DNA from: [Mycobacterium] manitobense
GTDB lineage: Bacteria; Actinomycetota; Actinomycetes; Mycobacteriales; Mycobacteriaceae
Assembly: GCF_025821665.1 (NCBI RefSeq)
Contig: NZ_JACKSJ010000104.1
Span: 1-64,000 of the forward strand
Length of the DNA: 64,000 nt
Direction of reading: 5' to 3'
Part shown: piece by piece, positions 26,149-35,059 of the stretch
Numbering within the stretch: position 1 is the stretch's first letter
Layout of the letters: each line of letters begins with the position of its first letter
Made by a program: the position numbers and the translations under genes
Notes under the pieces: generated by a model
Database searches by the model: none
Seen by the model: only the letters and a program-made list of their open reading frames with translations
What the model was told of the DNA's origin: nothing

Positions 26149-26182
26149 AGTGCTTGCAAAAGTTAGCACTCCGTCGTACGGT
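26149..26182 (+). promoter_or_regulatory. Promoter and inverted repeat of the XRE regulator gene
   Basis: -35 TTGCAA (26154-26159), 17-bp spacer, -10 TACGGT (26177-26182). The inverted repeat AGTGCT-N10-AGCACT (26149-26154, 26165-26170) overlaps the -35 and could be the autoregulatory site. Confidence 0.5.
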
Positions 26183-26230
26183 TGATTCCGACACCAATCG
26201 GATACCCGACGCACGGAGGGGGCTGAGACC

Positions 26231-26635
26231 ATGCAGCAGGATGAAAATCTTGCCGCGGTCGTGACCACCGCCGCGCAGGACATCGGCAGCTTCATCCGGA
26301 GTCAGCGCGAAGCGGCCCAGGTATCGGTGCGGCAGCTGGCCGAGAAGGCCGGCGTCAGCAATCCCTACCTCAGTCAGATCGAGCGGGGACTGCGCAAACC
26401 GTCCGCCGACGTGCTCAACCAGATCGCGAAGGCGTTGCGGGTGTCAGCCGAAGTGCTCTACGTCCGGGCCGGGATCCTCGAGCCGAGCGAGACCAGCGAA
26501 GTACGCGACGCCATCGTCAACGACGCGGCGATCAACGAGCGGCAGAAGCGGGTCCTGCTCGACATCTACTCCTCGTTCGTACAGCAGAACGAGGCTGCGG
26601 AGCTCCCGGCGGAAGGGGAGCCGACGACTGACTGA
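26231..26635 (+). CDS. XRE-family regulator (Rv0474 type)
   Basis: 134 aa. An HTH of the Cro/CI type covers about residues 18-75 (VRQLAEKAGVSNPYLSQIERGLRKPS), with a short helical C-terminal part (DAAINERQKRVLLDIYSSF). ATG at 26231 has GGAGGGGG upstream. It stands directly before hbhA, as in M. tuberculosis, where this protein has been reported as a metal-responsive regulator. An inverted repeat over its own -35 suggests self-control. Confidence 0.88.
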   Translation: MQQDENLAAVVTTAAQDIGSFIRSQREAAQVSVRQLAEKAGVSNPYLSQIERGLRKPSADVLNQIAKALRVSAEVLYVRAGILEPSETSEVRDAIVNDAAINERQKRVLLDIYSSFVQQNEAAELPAEGEPTTD

Positions 26636-26662
26636 GAACAGATCCGCCCCTGAGAACCACAT

Positions 26663-26680
26663 ATCTGAATGAAGACAGAT
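26663..26680 (+). promoter_or_regulatory. Inverted repeat ATCTG-N8-CAGAT before hbhA
   Basis: Small palindrome in the 63-base gap between the XRE gene and hbhA, 18 nt before the hbhA start. Operator or mRNA hairpin; no more can be said. Confidence 0.25.
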
Positions 26681-26698
26681 CCTGAAAGGAAGTACGAC

Positions 26699-27355
26699 AT
26701 GGCCGAGAAGAACCAGCAGCAGAACCTCGACATCGAAGACCTGAAGGCGCCGCTGCTCGCGGCCGTGGGTGCCGCCGACCTGGCGCTCGCCACCGTCAAC
26801 GAGATCGTGGCCAGCCTGCGTGACCGCGCCGGCGACGCCCGCACCGACGCGAACGCCCGTCTCGAGGAGCGTCGCGCCCGGCTGAACAAGCTGCAGGAAG
26901 AGATCCCCGCACAGGTCGGTGAGCTGCGCGAGCGGCTGACCACCGAAGAGCTGCGCAAGGCGGCCGAGGGGTACGCCGACGCCGCGCAGACCACCTACGT
27001 GAAGCTCGTCGAGCGTGGCGAGGCCGCACTCGAGCGGCTCCGCAGCCAGCCGGCCCTCGAGGACGCCGCCAACCGCGTCGAGGGGATCACCGACCAGGCC
27101 GTCGAGCTGACCCAGGAGGCGCTCGGCAACGTGGCCACGCAGACCCGCGCCGTCGGTGAGCGGGCCGCCAAGCTGGTGGGTGTCGAGCTGCCGAAGCGCA
27201 CCGAGAGCGCCTCGGAGCCGGTGAAGAAGGCCGCCGTCAAGGCGCCTGCCCCCACCCCGGCCAAGAAGACCGCCCCGGCGCCGGCCGCCAAGAAGGCCCC
27301 GGCCAAGAAGGCCCCGGCCAAGAAGGCTCCGGCCAAGAAGGTCACACAGAAGTAA
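26699..27355 (+). CDS. hbhA: Heparin-binding hemagglutinin
   Basis: 218 aa surface adhesin. N-terminal hydrophobic helix ([19 protein letters not shown]), a coiled-coil region (about 45-110) and a Lys/Ala/Pro C-terminus with [12 protein letters not shown] repeats that binds heparan sulfate and is methylated on lysines in mycobacteria. In non-pathogens it also takes part in cell aggregation and lipid-inclusion binding. ATG at 26699 has GAAAGGAAG upstream. The C-terminal repeats come from a 15-base tandem repeat (about 27291-27345), so repeat number may vary between strains. Confidence 0.95.
   Translation: MAEKNQQQNLDIEDLKAPLLAAVGAADLALATVNEIVASLRDRAGDARTDANARLEERRARLNKLQEEIPAQVGELRERLTTEELRKAAEGYADAAQTTYVKLVERGEAALERLRSQPALEDAANRVEGITDQAVELTQEALGNVATQTRAVGERAAKLVGVELPKRTESASEPVKKAAVKAPAPTPAKKTAPAPAAKKAPAKKAPAKKAPAKKVTQK
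27291..27345 (+). repeat. Tandem 15-bp repeats encoding the HbhA lysine-rich tail
   Basis: Units of AAGAAGGCCCCGGCC, three close copies and a diverged fourth, coding KKAPA. Length variation would change heparin binding. Confidence 0.8.
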
Positions 27356-27391
27356 TTCGACGCACGGATGGCGCCCGCTTAGGGTGGTGAG

Positions 27392-27676
27392 GTGATACTT
27401 GCCGACCTAGCGGGCGTCATCTCTTTCGCCCTGGTCCTCGTCGTCCTGGTGGTGGGCGTCTACTCGTTCGTGCACGCGGCGATCCAGCGGACCGACGCCT
27501 ACCCCGCCGCCGGCAAGCTCACCAAGCCGGTGTGGCTGGCGATCCTCGGCGTGAGCGTGCTGCTGCTGCTCCTGCTGCAGGACGTGTTCGGCGCCGCGAT
27601 CTGCGCCTGCGCCGCCGGCGTCTACCTCGTCGACGTACGGCCCAAGATCCTGGAGATCCAAGGGAAGTCACGCTGA
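27392..27676 (+). CDS. DUF2516 small membrane protein (Rv0476 type)
   Basis: 94 aa with two strong hydrophobic helices ([20 protein letters not shown] and [19 protein letters not shown]) and a third weaker one. GTG at 27392 follows TAGGGT (27380-27385) by 6 nt, leaderless-like. It lies directly after hbhA and 3 nt before the next gene. Function unknown. Confidence 0.75.
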   Translation: MILADLAGVISFALVLVVLVVGVYSFVHAAIQRTDAYPAAGKLTKPVWLAILGVSVLLLLLLQDVFGAAICACAAGVYLVDVRPKILEIQGKSR

Positions 27677-27679
27677 CCC

Positions 27680-28084
27680 GTGCGACCCGTCGTCACCGCC
27701 GCGCTGGCGGCCCTCAGCATCCTCGCGTCCGCGTTCACCGTGCTGCCCACGGCGGCGGCCAACCCGGTCCCGGCTCCGCCGTACGTCGACCACGTCGAGT
27801 GGGCCAAGTGGGGTGACCTGTCCAGCCTGCGGGTCTACCCGACGCCGTCCGGCCGGCAGGCCGCTTCCGCGCCTGCGGACGTGGCGTGGGCCGAGGTGCT
27901 CGCGCTGTCCCCGGACGCCGCGATTCCCGGCATGCGCGAACAGTTCATCTGCCACTGGCAGTTCGCCGAGATGGCCGAACCCGGCAAGGTGAGCTGGAAC
28001 CTCGAGCCGTGGCGTCCGGAGGTGACCGGCGAGGAGATGATGGCCGCCGGCTGTAATCCGGGCGGCACCCTGGAGCCGTTCTGA
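27680..28084 (+). CDS. Secreted DUF2599-like protein (Rv0477 type)
   Basis: 134 aa. Signal peptide [19 protein letters not shown], cleaved near AAANP. The mature part contains [15 protein letters not shown] and [25 protein letters not shown] with two Cys, typical of DUF2599. Function unknown. GTG at 27680 is 3 nt after the preceding stop. Its stop overlaps the deoC start as TGATG. Confidence 0.78.
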   Translation: MRPVVTAALAALSILASAFTVLPTAAANPVPAPPYVDHVEWAKWGDLSSLRVYPTPSGRQAASAPADVAWAEVLALSPDAAIPGMREQFICHWQFAEMAEPGKVSWNLEPWRPEVTGEEMMAAGCNPGGTLEPF

Positions 28085-28761
28085 TGGTGTGGACCCGCGA
28101 TGCGGTGGCCGAGCTCGTCGACCACACCCTGCTCAAGCCGCAGGCCACCGAGGCCGACGTCGTCGCGCTGATGCGCGAGGCCGACGCACTCGGCGTGTAC
28201 GCCGCCTGCGTGTCGCCGACGATGGTGGCCGCCGCGAAGTCGGCGCAGGCGCCGGGACCGGTGATCGCCGCGGTGGTCGGTTTCCCCTCGGGCAAGCACT
28301 TCTCCGCCGTCAAGGCGCACGAGGCGGTGCTGGCGACCGCAGCAGGAGCCGTCGAGATCGACATGGTGATCGACGTCGGCGCTGCGGTAGCGGGCGACTT
28401 CGACGCGGTGCACGACGACATCGCCGCGGTACGCGCGGCCGTCGGCGAAGGCGTCATCCTGAAGGTGATCCTCGAGTCGGCCGCGCTGCTCGAGTTCGCC
28501 GGTGAACACGCGCTGGTCGAGGCGTGCCGGGCCGCCGAGGCCGCCGACGCCGACTTCGTGAAGACCTCAACCGGCTTCCACCCCAGCGGCGGCGCGTCGG
28601 TGGCCGCCGTGGAATTGATGGCCGCGACGGTCGGGCCGCGGCTCGAGGTCAAGGCCAGCGGCGGCATCCGCACCGCAGCCGACGCGGTGGCGATGCTCGA
28701 CGCCGGTGCGACGCGGCTGGGCCTGTCGGGCACGCGCGCCGTGCTCGACGCGCTCGACTGA
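28084..28761 (+). CDS. deoC: Deoxyribose-phosphate aldolase
   Basis: 225 aa class I aldolase that splits 2-deoxyribose-5-phosphate into glyceraldehyde-3-phosphate and acetaldehyde. Schiff-base Lys160 in FVKTSTGF, the second Lys190 in EVKASGGIR and Asp93 in VEIDMVID are in place. ATG 28084 overlaps the previous stop by one base. Acetaldehyde made here could feed the aldehyde dehydrogenases elsewhere in the window, but that link is only a suggestion. Confidence 0.94.
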   Translation: MVWTRDAVAELVDHTLLKPQATEADVVALMREADALGVYAACVSPTMVAAAKSAQAPGPVIAAVVGFPSGKHFSAVKAHEAVLATAAGAVEIDMVIDVGAAVAGDFDAVHDDIAAVRAAVGEGVILKVILESAALLEFAGEHALVEACRAAEAADADFVKTSTGFHPSGGASVAAVELMAATVGPRLEVKASGGIRTAADAVAMLDAGATRLGLSGTRAVLDALD

Positions 28762-28781
28762 CCCGGCTCAGCGCCGCGGGA

Positions 28782-29675
28782 TCAGAGCTCGGAGAAGCAG
28801 GGGTCCTGCTGGCCCTTGGGCATCTGGGCGTTCTCCGTGGCGAACACCGCCGTCACTCCGGTGTCGGTGACCTCGACGCTGCGGGCGGTGATGTCCATCG
28901 GGTAGTTCTTCGTCAGTTCGCCGGTGAACGCGTCGAGCGCGGGCTGCACCGTCTCGCGGGGCAGCGTGAAGCCGAGCCCAGTCAGGTTCGTCACCTGAAG
29001 CCCGATCCCGCCGTCGACGACCTCCGGCTTGGCCGTGATGGTGCCGAGCGCGCCCTCCAGCTCGATCGTGCCGCCCTGCGGGTTGGTCGTGACGCCCGTC
29101 AAGAAGCTGCCGAACAGCGGAATAGCATCCTGCACAGTCTGTTTGATGCCGTCGGCGGCCCAGGTGATGTTCGCCGTGAGTGATCCGACCGAGCCGCCGG
29201 AGGTCGCGGTGTCCTCGAGGCGGACGTCGCGGATGTCGATGGCCACCTTCATGCCCTTGGCCTCGCGGATCTGGTTGCCCGCCGTCTCGATGTTGATGTT
29301 CGTGTAGTGCCCCGTCATGTGCTGCAGCAGGAACGGCGGAAGCGGGTCGAACGACGCCTTCGCCTCGTCCTGCACGATGCACGACACCACCCGGGAGACG
29401 ACGTCGTCGGCGCGGTTGCGGGCATACAGCTCACCGCCGAGCAGTCCGGCGGCCACCAACGCGACCACGATGACCACCACGAGCACGATCGACAGCGGAT
29501 CGCGGAACAGGCCCTTGATCTTGTCGCCGAAGGAGGAGCGCTCGTCCTCGCCCGCTGGCGGCGGACCCTGGGGCGGGTAGCCCTGCCCGCCGGGCGGTGG
29601 CGGCGGCAGATTCGGCGGTGGGGGTGGTGGCGGGACGGGCGGCTGGTTGGCAGGGCGGGCCCAGTCATCGGTCAC
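28782..29675 (-). CDS. DUF2993 membrane-anchored protein (Rv0479c type)
   Basis: 297 aa. Proline/glycine-rich cytoplasmic head (about 1-45), one transmembrane helix (about 62-85) and a large outer domain of the LmeA-like DUF2993 family, which includes a mannan-elongation factor of the mycobacterial envelope. Function of this member is not established. GTG at 29675 overlaps the stop of the nitrilase gene as GTGA. CAGAAT 7 nt upstream of the GTG could be an internal promoter. Confidence 0.8.
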   Translation of the reverse strand: MTDDWARPANQPPVPPPPPPPNLPPPPPGGQGYPPQGPPPAGEDERSSFGDKIKGLFRDPLSIVLVVVIVVALVAAGLLGGELYARNRADDVVSRVVSCIVQDEAKASFDPLPPFLLQHMTGHYTNINIETAGNQIREAKGMKVAIDIRDVRLEDTATSGGSVGSLTANITWAADGIKQTVQDAIPLFGSFLTGVTTNPQGGTIELEGALGTITAKPEVVDGGIGLQVTNLTGLGFTLPRETVQPALDAFTGELTKNYPMDITARSVEVTDTGVTAVFATENAQMPKGQQDPCFSEL

Positions 29676-30487
29676 CCGAGCGATTCTGCCTTACCGAACT
29701 GAGCCGACCCCGAGCGGTTGTCCAGCACCGCGATGCTGTCGCGTGCTTTCTGCGCGGTCTCGTGGTCGATGTCGGCCAGCAGCAGCTGGGCATCCGGACC
29801 CGCGCTGACCAGCTCGTCGCCGGTGGGGGAGGCGACCAGGCTGTGGCCGACCCCGGTGGGTCCGGAGGCCGCGACCTCGTCACCCGGGTACGCCTGGCCG
29901 ACGGCCGCGACGTAGCCGGTGGTGTCGAGCGCGCGGGCCCGCGCCAGCAACGTCCACTGGTCGACCTTGCCCGGGCCCGACCCCCACGAGGCGTGCACGG
30001 TGATCAACTGGGCGCCGCGGCGGGCCAGCTCGACGTAGAGCTCCGGGAAGCGGATGTCGTAGCAGGTGGTCAGGCCCACCTGGAAGCCTCCGACGGCGAG
30101 CATCGCCGGCTCGGAACCCGGTGCGACCGTGCGTGATTCGCGGAACCCGAACGCGTCGTAGAGGTGGATTTTGTGGTAGTGCGTTTCGACACCGGGACCG
30201 GCGGCGATCAACGTGTTGGTCACCCGGCCGTCGCCGCTCGGGGTGAACATCCCCGCGACCACCACGATCCCCGAGCGGTCCGCGACGCGACGCACACCGT
30301 CGGCCCACGGGCCGTCGAGCGGTTCGGCGACGGGCGCCAGCGGCACCCCGAAGCGGCACATCGTCGCCTCCGGGAACAGCACCAGTTCCGCGCCCGCGTC
30401 GGCGGCGCGCCTGGTGTATTCCTCGACCGTCTCCAGATTGGCGGCCGGGTCGGTGCCTGCGGCGATCTGTGCCAGGGCGATCCGCAT
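29672..30487 (-). CDS. Carbon-nitrogen hydrolase (nitrilase superfamily, Rv0480c type)
   Basis: 271 aa. The catalytic triad is visible: Glu40 (FPEAT), Lys106 (HKIHLYD) and Cys142 (TTCYDIRFPEL). Members of this branch (Nit2-like) hydrolyse omega-amides or deaminated glutathione. Substrate not known; in a mycothiol-based host the glutathione role cannot simply be transferred. ATG at 30487 is 4 nt after the stop of the methyltransferase-like gene, and the downstream gene overlaps, giving a three-gene operon. Confidence 0.85.
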   Translation of the reverse strand: MRIALAQIAAGTDPAANLETVEEYTRRAADAGAELVLFPEATMCRFGVPLAPVAEPLDGPWADGVRRVADRSGIVVVAGMFTPSGDGRVTNTLIAAGPGVETHYHKIHLYDAFGFRESRTVAPGSEPAMLAVGGFQVGLTTCYDIRFPELYVELARRGAQLITVHASWGSGPGKVDQWTLLARARALDTTGYVAAVGQAYPGDEVAASGPTGVGHSLVASPTGDELVSAGPDAQLLLADIDHETAQKARDSIAVLDNRSGSAQFGKAESLG

Positions 30488-30491
30488 GACC

Positions 30492-31277
30492 TCAGCCTAA
30501 CGGCGCAATGTGTTCCCACGGGACCGTGAGCACCCCGTCGCGGATGCGGCGCCGCGGCGGCTCGACCGGGAGGCCCTGCTCACGCAGCAGGCCGAGCATC
30601 GCCCGCCAGCGGACCCGGGGCCCGAAGACGCCGTGCCCGGCGACACTGGCCCAGGCACGGTCGGCGGCCACCAGCAGGGCGTGGATCGGCTGCCCCGGCA
30701 CGTTGTGGTGGATCAGCACCTTGGGCAGCCGTTCGGCGAGATCGGAGGGCCGCTCGATCGCGAACGGGTCGCAGGCCAGCGTCAGGCTGACCGGCGCCTC
30801 GGCGTCGAGCAGCACCCAGGCGCACCGCCTGCCCAACTCGTCGCAGGTGCCGTCGAGGATCAGCCCGCCCGGCGCCAGCCGCCGCTGCATCGCCGACCAC
30901 GCATCGGCGACGGCCTCGACCGGATACTGCCGGAGCACGTTGAACGCGCGGACCAGGACCGGGTTCAGGCCGGCCAGTTCGAAGCCGCCGAGCGCGAAGT
31001 CGACCCCTGCCGTGGCGGACGGGCGGGCCGCGTCGACCCGCTCGGGATGGATCTCCAGGCCCACCACCCGAACGTCCGGCCGGATCGGCCGCAACCGCGA
31101 GGCCAGCTCGAGCGTGGTGACCGGCAGAGCGCCGTAGCCGAGGTCGACGACCAGCGGGTCGGTGGCCGAACCGACGGCGGTGCGGACCCGGGCCGAGTGC
31201 ACCAGCCATCTGTCGCTGCGGCGGAGCCGGTTGTAACCGGTGGTGCCGCGGGTCAGCTGGCCGAGGGGCGCACCCAC
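30492..31277 (-). CDS. SAM-dependent methyltransferase-like protein
   Basis: 261 aa Rossmann-type methyltransferase: motif I in VVDLGYGALPVTTLELA, an acidic loop VVGLEIHPERV (motif II) and RRLAPGGLILDGTCDE in the post-III region. The glycine of motif I is partly changed (DLGYG), which some real methyltransferases tolerate. GTG at 31277 follows TACACT by 6 nt (leaderless-like). First gene of the operon with the nitrilase and DUF2993 protein. I do not recall an equivalent between Rv0480c and Rv0481c. Substrate unknown. Confidence 0.7.
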   Translation of the reverse strand: MGAPLGQLTRGTTGYNRLRRSDRWLVHSARVRTAVGSATDPLVVDLGYGALPVTTLELASRLRPIRPDVRVVGLEIHPERVDAARPSATAGVDFALGGFELAGLNPVLVRAFNVLRQYPVEAVADAWSAMQRRLAPGGLILDGTCDELGRRCAWVLLDAEAPVSLTLACDPFAIERPSDLAERLPKVLIHHNVPGQPIHALLVAADRAWASVAGHGVFGPRVRWRAMLGLLREQGLPVEPPRRRIRDGVLTVPWEHIAPLG

Positions 31278-31298
31278 GGACCGAGTGTATGGCGCAGG

Positions 31299-31811
31299 TC
31301 AGGCGTTCTCGGCGATCCACGCCGTGGTGAAGCGCTGCTCGGCGATCAGCACGTCGACGAGCTGGCCGCCGATCAGGTTCTCCAACTTGCCGCCGACGAG
31401 CGGGACACGCACCTCGACAGTGGCCTTGCAGGTCAGTCGCGACGCCTCGCCCGCCCGTATCGGAGCCAGCGTCATCGCGCCGTCGAGGGTGACCGGAGCG
31501 CCGAGGATCACGCCGTTGACGAACCCGGTCGCGCGGCCGTCGGTGACCGGATCCCAGTGCTCCTCGCGCTGGATCGCCAGGTCGCCGCGGTGGAACTGGG
31601 TGACGATTCCCGGGAGCCGGTCGGCGCGCAGCACCTGCGTGGTGGCGACGGTGACGCCGCCGTCCGGCCCGGCGGTCAGCGCGTCCAGCGAATAGTCGTC
31701 GGCGCCGGAATCGGTCAGCCGGGACAGCCAGTAGCCCTCGTCACGCAGCGCCCGGTGAACCTCTTCGACGGTGCCCTCGTATTCGGTGGCCAAGTCGAAT
31801 GAACGCGGCAT
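31299..31811 (-). CDS. DUF2505 family protein (Rv0481c type)
   Basis: 170 aa protein of the START/SRPBCC-like DUF2505 family (MPRSFDLATEYEGTVEEVH start; C-terminal FTTAWIA). Such folds bind lipids or other hydrophobic ligands; no activity known. ATG at 31811 is 8 nt from TAGCCT on the reverse strand. Divergent from murB through a shared -10 region, and upstream of the methyltransferase-like gene on the same strand with a 21-nt gap. Confidence 0.78.
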   Translation of the reverse strand: MPRSFDLATEYEGTVEEVHRALRDEGYWLSRLTDSGADDYSLDALTAGPDGGVTVATTQVLRADRLPGIVTQFHRGDLAIQREEHWDPVTDGRATGFVNGVILGAPVTLDGAMTLAPIRAGEASRLTCKATVEVRVPLVGGKLENLIGGQLVDVLIAEQRFTTAWIAENA

Positions 31812-31819
31812 AGCCAGCC

Positions 31820-31829
31820 AGGCTACCGT
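31820..31829. promoter_or_regulatory. Overlapping divergent -10 elements (AGGCTACCGT)
   Basis: Reverse TAGCCT and forward TACCGT share the TA at 31824-31825; each is 8 nt from its start codon (ATG 31811 reverse, GTG 31838 forward). Bidirectional leaderless promoter for the DUF2505 gene and murB. Confidence 0.55.
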
Positions 31830-31837
31830 GACAGCCC

Positions 31838-32878
31838 GTGGGGCAGCAGTCCGAAGAACGCGACGTGCCGCTGGCGCCGTTGACCACGTTGCGGATCGGT
31901 CCGGTGGCCCGCAGGCTCGTCACCGCCACCAGCACCGAAGAGCTGGTGGCGGCCCTGCGCAGCGCCGACAACGCCGACGCTCTGGTGCTCGCCGGCGGGT
32001 CGAACGTGGTGCTCGCCGACGACATGGCCGACCTGACCGTCGTGCGGGTGGCCAACACCGAGATCACGGTGGTCGACAACGTGGTGCGGGCCGAGGCGGG
32101 CGCCTCGTGGGACGACGTGGTGGTCACCGCGTTGGCATACGGGCTCGGCGGCCTCGAGTGCCTGTCGGGCATCCCTGGCTCTGCAGGCGCGACACCGGTG
32201 CAGAACGTCGGCGCCTACGGGGCCGAGGTCGCCGACACCATCACCCGCGTCCGGCTGCTCGACCGGCGCAGCGGCGAGGAGCGCTGGGTGGGTCCCGAGG
32301 CGATGGGATTCGGTTATCGCACAAGCATTTTGAAGAACTCCGCCGCGGCCGTGGTGCTGGAGGTGGAGTTCTCCCTCGACGCGGACGGCCGCAGCGCGCC
32401 GCTGCGGTACGGCGAACTGGCGACCGCGCTGGGGGAGGAACCGGGCGCCAGGACCGACCCGCTGCGCGTCCGCGAGGCCGTGCTGGCGCTGCGGGGCCGC
32501 AAGGGCATGGTGCTGGACGACGGCTCCGATCACGACACGTGGAGCGTCGGCTCGTTCTTCACCAATCCGGTGGTGAGCGCCGCGGACTTCGACCGGCTGC
32601 GGGCCACCGTCGACGGCCCGGTGCCGCACTATCCCGCCGACGAGGGCGTGAAGCTGGCGGCCGGCTGGCTGGTGGAGCACGCCGGGTTCGGCAAGGGCTA
32701 CCCCGGCCCCGGCGCCCCGGTGCGGCTTTCGACCAAGCACGCGCTGGCTGTGACCAATCGGGGCGGCGCCACGACCGCGGACCTGTTGTCGCTGGCCAGG
32801 ACGGTGCGCGACGGTGTCTCGGCCGCCTTCGGGATCGAACTCACCCCCGAGCCGACTCTGATCGGATGCACTCTCTAG
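31838..32878 (+). CDS. murB: UDP-N-acetylenolpyruvoylglucosamine reductase
   Basis: 346 aa flavoenzyme that reduces UDP-GlcNAc-enolpyruvate to UDP-MurNAc in peptidoglycan synthesis. FAD-binding [29 protein letters not shown], the catalytic YRTSILK (Arg) and GSFFTNP with its Ser proton donor, and the C-terminal Glu in TPEPTLIG are seen, a type I MurB. GTG at 31838 is leaderless-like. It is followed by the L,D-transpeptidase gene 15 nt later, so two cell-wall genes are neighbours, the second with its own -10 (32880-32885). Confidence 0.95.
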   Translation: MGQQSEERDVPLAPLTTLRIGPVARRLVTATSTEELVAALRSADNADALVLAGGSNVVLADDMADLTVVRVANTEITVVDNVVRAEAGASWDDVVVTALAYGLGGLECLSGIPGSAGATPVQNVGAYGAEVADTITRVRLLDRRSGEERWVGPEAMGFGYRTSILKNSAAAVVLEVEFSLDADGRSAPLRYGELATALGEEPGARTDPLRVREAVLALRGRKGMVLDDGSDHDTWSVGSFFTNPVVSAADFDRLRATVDGPVPHYPADEGVKLAAGWLVEHAGFGKGYPGPGAPVRLSTKHALAVTNRGGATTADLLSLARTVRDGVSAAFGIELTPEPTLIGCTL

Positions 32879-32879
32879 G

Positions 32880-32885
32880 TACGCT
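32880..32885 (+). promoter_or_regulatory. -10 hexamer TACGCT of lprQ
   Basis: Overlaps the two bases after the murB stop and lies 8 nt before the GTG at 32894. Confidence 0.4.
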
Positions 32886-32893
32886 GGATCCAC

Positions 32894-34195
32894 GTGAGCG
32901 CAGAGGCGAAGTGGCCAGCCGGTCGGCCCCTGATGAATCGGCGGAAGGCCCTGACCGCACTGGCGGTCGGTGTCGTCGTTCCCGCTGCCCTGGCGGCCTG
33001 CGGCAACGAGGTGGGGTCACCGGAGGCCGCCGATGAAGCGCCCGCCGCTCCCGAGCTGAAATTCGAGCCCGCGGCCGCGGCCACCGACGTGTCGCCGAAT
33101 GCCCCGGTCAGCCTCGAGGTGAGCGGCGGATTCATCCAGCGTGTGGTGCTGGCCAACGCCGAGGGCAAGCCCGTCGCGGGTGTCCTCAACCGGGAGCGCA
33201 CCGCGTTCAGCACCACCGAACCGCTGGGTTACGGGACGTCGTACACCTGGGGCGGGTCGGTGGTCGGCGAGGACGGCAAGGCCGTGCCGGTCAAGGGCAC
33301 GTTCAGCACGATCGACCCGGCCACCCAGGTCAGCGGGCAGTTCCAGCTGGCCGACGGGCAGACCGTCGGTATCGCGGCGCCCGTCATCCTGCAGTTCGAC
33401 GCGTCGATCGACGACAACGACAAGCCGACGGTCGAACGGGCGCTGTCGGTCACCACGAACCCGCCGACCGAGGGCAGCTGGGCCTGGCTGCCCGACGAGG
33501 TCGGCGGCTCCCGCGTGCACTGGCGCACCCGTGAGTACTTCGCCCCCGGCACCACCGTGCGGGTCGACGCCCGGCTCTACGGCGTGCCGTTCGGGCAGGA
33601 CGCCTATGGCGCGGCGGACTCGTCGCTGGACTTCACTATCGGCCGCCGCCAGCTGGTCAAGGCGGAGGCGTCGTCACACCAGATCGAGGTCATCACCGAC
33701 GCGGGGACGATCATGACCCTGCCGTGCAGCTACGGCGAGGGCGATCTGGACCGCAACGTCACCCGCAGCGGCATCCATGTGGTCACCGAGAAGTACGAGG
33801 ACTTCTACATGACCAACCCGGCCGCCGGATACGCCAACATCCGGGAGCGGTTCGCCGTGCGGATCTCCAACAACGGCGAGTTCATCCACGCCAACCCGGC
33901 GAGTTCGGGCGCGCAGGGCAACAGCAACGTCACCAACGGCTGTATCAACCTGTCGACCGAGGACGCACAGCAGTACTTCAACACCGCGATGTACGGCGAC
34001 CCGGTCGAGGTGACCGGCACCCGGATCCAGCTGTCCTACGCGGACGGCGACATCTGGGACTGGGCCGTGCCGTGGGAGGAGTGGAAGTCGATGTCGGCGC
34101 TGTCGGACGCCGCGCCGCCGTCGGGCATCCCCAGCACCGCGCCTGCCGTGCCGTCGGGCGCCCCGCAGCCGGTGAACGACCGCCCCGGCGGCTGA
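32894..34195 (+). CDS. lprQ: Lipoprotein L,D-transpeptidase (LdtMt5/LprQ type)
   Basis: 433 aa. Lipoprotein signal with twin arginines ([12 protein letters not shown]) and lipobox LAAC, Ig-like domains (about 50-260) and a YkuD catalytic domain. The catalytic Cys is in VTNGCINLS, where the usual S-H-G-C reads T-N-G-C, as I recall for Rv0483. It forms 3-3 crosslinks or anchors in peptidoglycan on the outer face of the membrane. A Pro-rich tail ends the protein. GTG 32894 or ATG 32933 may be the start; the latter leaves a compact signal peptide. Next to murB, so a shared envelope role is natural. Confidence 0.9.
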   Translation: MSAEAKWPAGRPLMNRRKALTALAVGVVVPAALAACGNEVGSPEAADEAPAAPELKFEPAAAATDVSPNAPVSLEVSGGFIQRVVLANAEGKPVAGVLNRERTAFSTTEPLGYGTSYTWGGSVVGEDGKAVPVKGTFSTIDPATQVSGQFQLADGQTVGIAAPVILQFDASIDDNDKPTVERALSVTTNPPTEGSWAWLPDEVGGSRVHWRTREYFAPGTTVRVDARLYGVPFGQDAYGAADSSLDFTIGRRQLVKAEASSHQIEVITDAGTIMTLPCSYGEGDLDRNVTRSGIHVVTEKYEDFYMTNPAAGYANIRERFAVRISNNGEFIHANPASSGAQGNSNVTNGCINLSTEDAQQYFNTAMYGDPVEVTGTRIQLSYADGDIWDWAVPWEEWKSMSALSDAAPPSGIPSTAPAVPSGAPQPVNDRPGG

Positions 34196-34196
34196 C

Positions 34197-34952
34197 TCAC
34201 CTCCGGTTGAAGCGCGACCCGGCCGCGCCGCTGACCTGATCGCGCGGCCGCACCACGATCAAATCGAGGTCGACGTGTGAGGGCCGGTCGGCGACGAATC
34301 CGATGACCTCGGCGATGTCCTCGGCGACCAGCGGGGTGACGCCCTCATAGACCTTCGCCGCACGCTCCTCGTCGCCCTCGAACCGGTTCAGCGAGAACTC
34401 GGTCTGCACCATGCCCGGTGCGACCTCGGTGAGCCGCACCGGCTTTCCGAGCAGCTCGCTGCGCAGCGTGCGGTGCAGGACGCCCTGGGCGTGCTTGGCG
34501 GAGGTGTAGCCGGAGCCGTTGTCGTAGATCTCCACGGCGGCGATCGAGGTGACCGTGATGATCAGCCCGTCGCCGGACTCGATGAGTTTGGGCAGCAGCG
34601 CCCGGGTGACGAGCAGCGTGCCCAGGACGTTCGACTCCCACATCCAGCGCCAGTTGTCGACGTCGGCGTCGGCCACGGGCTCCAGACCCCTGGCCCCGCC
34701 GGCGTTGTTGACCAGCACGTCGACCCGGTCCAGGCCGGCGGCCAGCGCCGCAACCGCGTCGGCGTCTGTGACGTCCACCACAGCCGCGGTGCCGCCGATC
34801 TCATCGGCGACGGCCTGCACCAGCTCCTCGCGGCGGGCGGCGCAGACTACGTGAAAGCCTTGTGCGGCAAGGGTTCTCGCGGTCGCCGCACCGATGCCCG
34901 CGCTGGCACCGGTGACCACTGCGACGCGCCGGCCGGAAGTGGGAGTCGTCAT
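34197..34952 (-). CDS. Short-chain dehydrogenase/reductase (Rv0484c type)
   Basis: 251 aa classical SDR: nucleotide motif TGASAGIG, NNAG, catalytic Ser in VTSIAAVEIY and Tyr-X3-Lys in GYTSAKHAQ. The substrate is unknown. ATG at 34952 lies 7 nt from TAGAGT on the reverse strand (34965-34960), a leaderless-type start. It is divergent from the poly-Cys leader ORF and ends 1 nt from the lprQ stop (convergent). Confidence 0.87.
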   Translation of the reverse strand: MTTPTSGRRVAVVTGASAGIGAATARTLAAQGFHVVCAARREELVQAVADEIGGTAAVVDVTDADAVAALAAGLDRVDVLVNNAGGARGLEPVADADVDNWRWMWESNVLGTLLVTRALLPKLIESGDGLIITVTSIAAVEIYDNGSGYTSAKHAQGVLHRTLRSELLGKPVRLTEVAPGMVQTEFSLNRFEGDEERAAKVYEGVTPLVAEDIAEVIGFVADRPSHVDLDLIVVRPRDQVSGAAGSRFNRR

Positions 34953-34975
34953 CTGAACAACTCTAGCCAGCGTGT

Positions 34976-34981
34976 TAGATT
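34976..34981 (+). promoter_or_regulatory. -10 hexamer TAGATT of the poly-Cys leader/ROK-mshA operon
   Basis: TANNNT hexamer 6 nt before the GTG of the poly-Cys ORF, so the transcript should begin at that codon. Confidence 0.6.
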
Positions 34982-34987
34982 CACTTC

Positions 34988-35059
34988 GTGTCCAGGATGT
35001 GTCAGGTCAGCGCCGCGCAGCACTGTTGTTGCTGTCGCCGCTCGCGCCGCCGCGCCTGA
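34988..35059 (+). CDS. Leaderless poly-cysteine leader peptide (putative attenuator)
   Basis: 23 codons from GTG 34988 to TGA 35057. The peptide begins MSRMCQVSAAQHCCCC and continues with basic residues. The four Cys codons are at 35024-35035. TAGATT lies 6 nt upstream, so the ORF is at the very 5' end of the mRNA. GGTCAG plus CGC (35005-35013) can pair with GCG plus CTGACC at the end of the ORF (35052-35061), placing the Cys codons in the loop. Leaderless poly-Cys ORFs are known in mycobacteria as cysteine-sensing attenuators upstream of sulfur genes. The operon downstream contains mshA for mycothiol, a cysteine-based thiol, which fits. Too short for standard gene callers. Confidence 0.8.
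   Translation: MSRMCQVSAAQHCCCCRRSRRRA

Noticed and set aside
33900..33970. Loss of the catalytic His-Gly-Cys motif in the L,D-transpeptidase
   Set aside because: The T-N-G-C form with intact Cys is what I recall for the LdtMt5 branch, so it is not a sign of inactivation.
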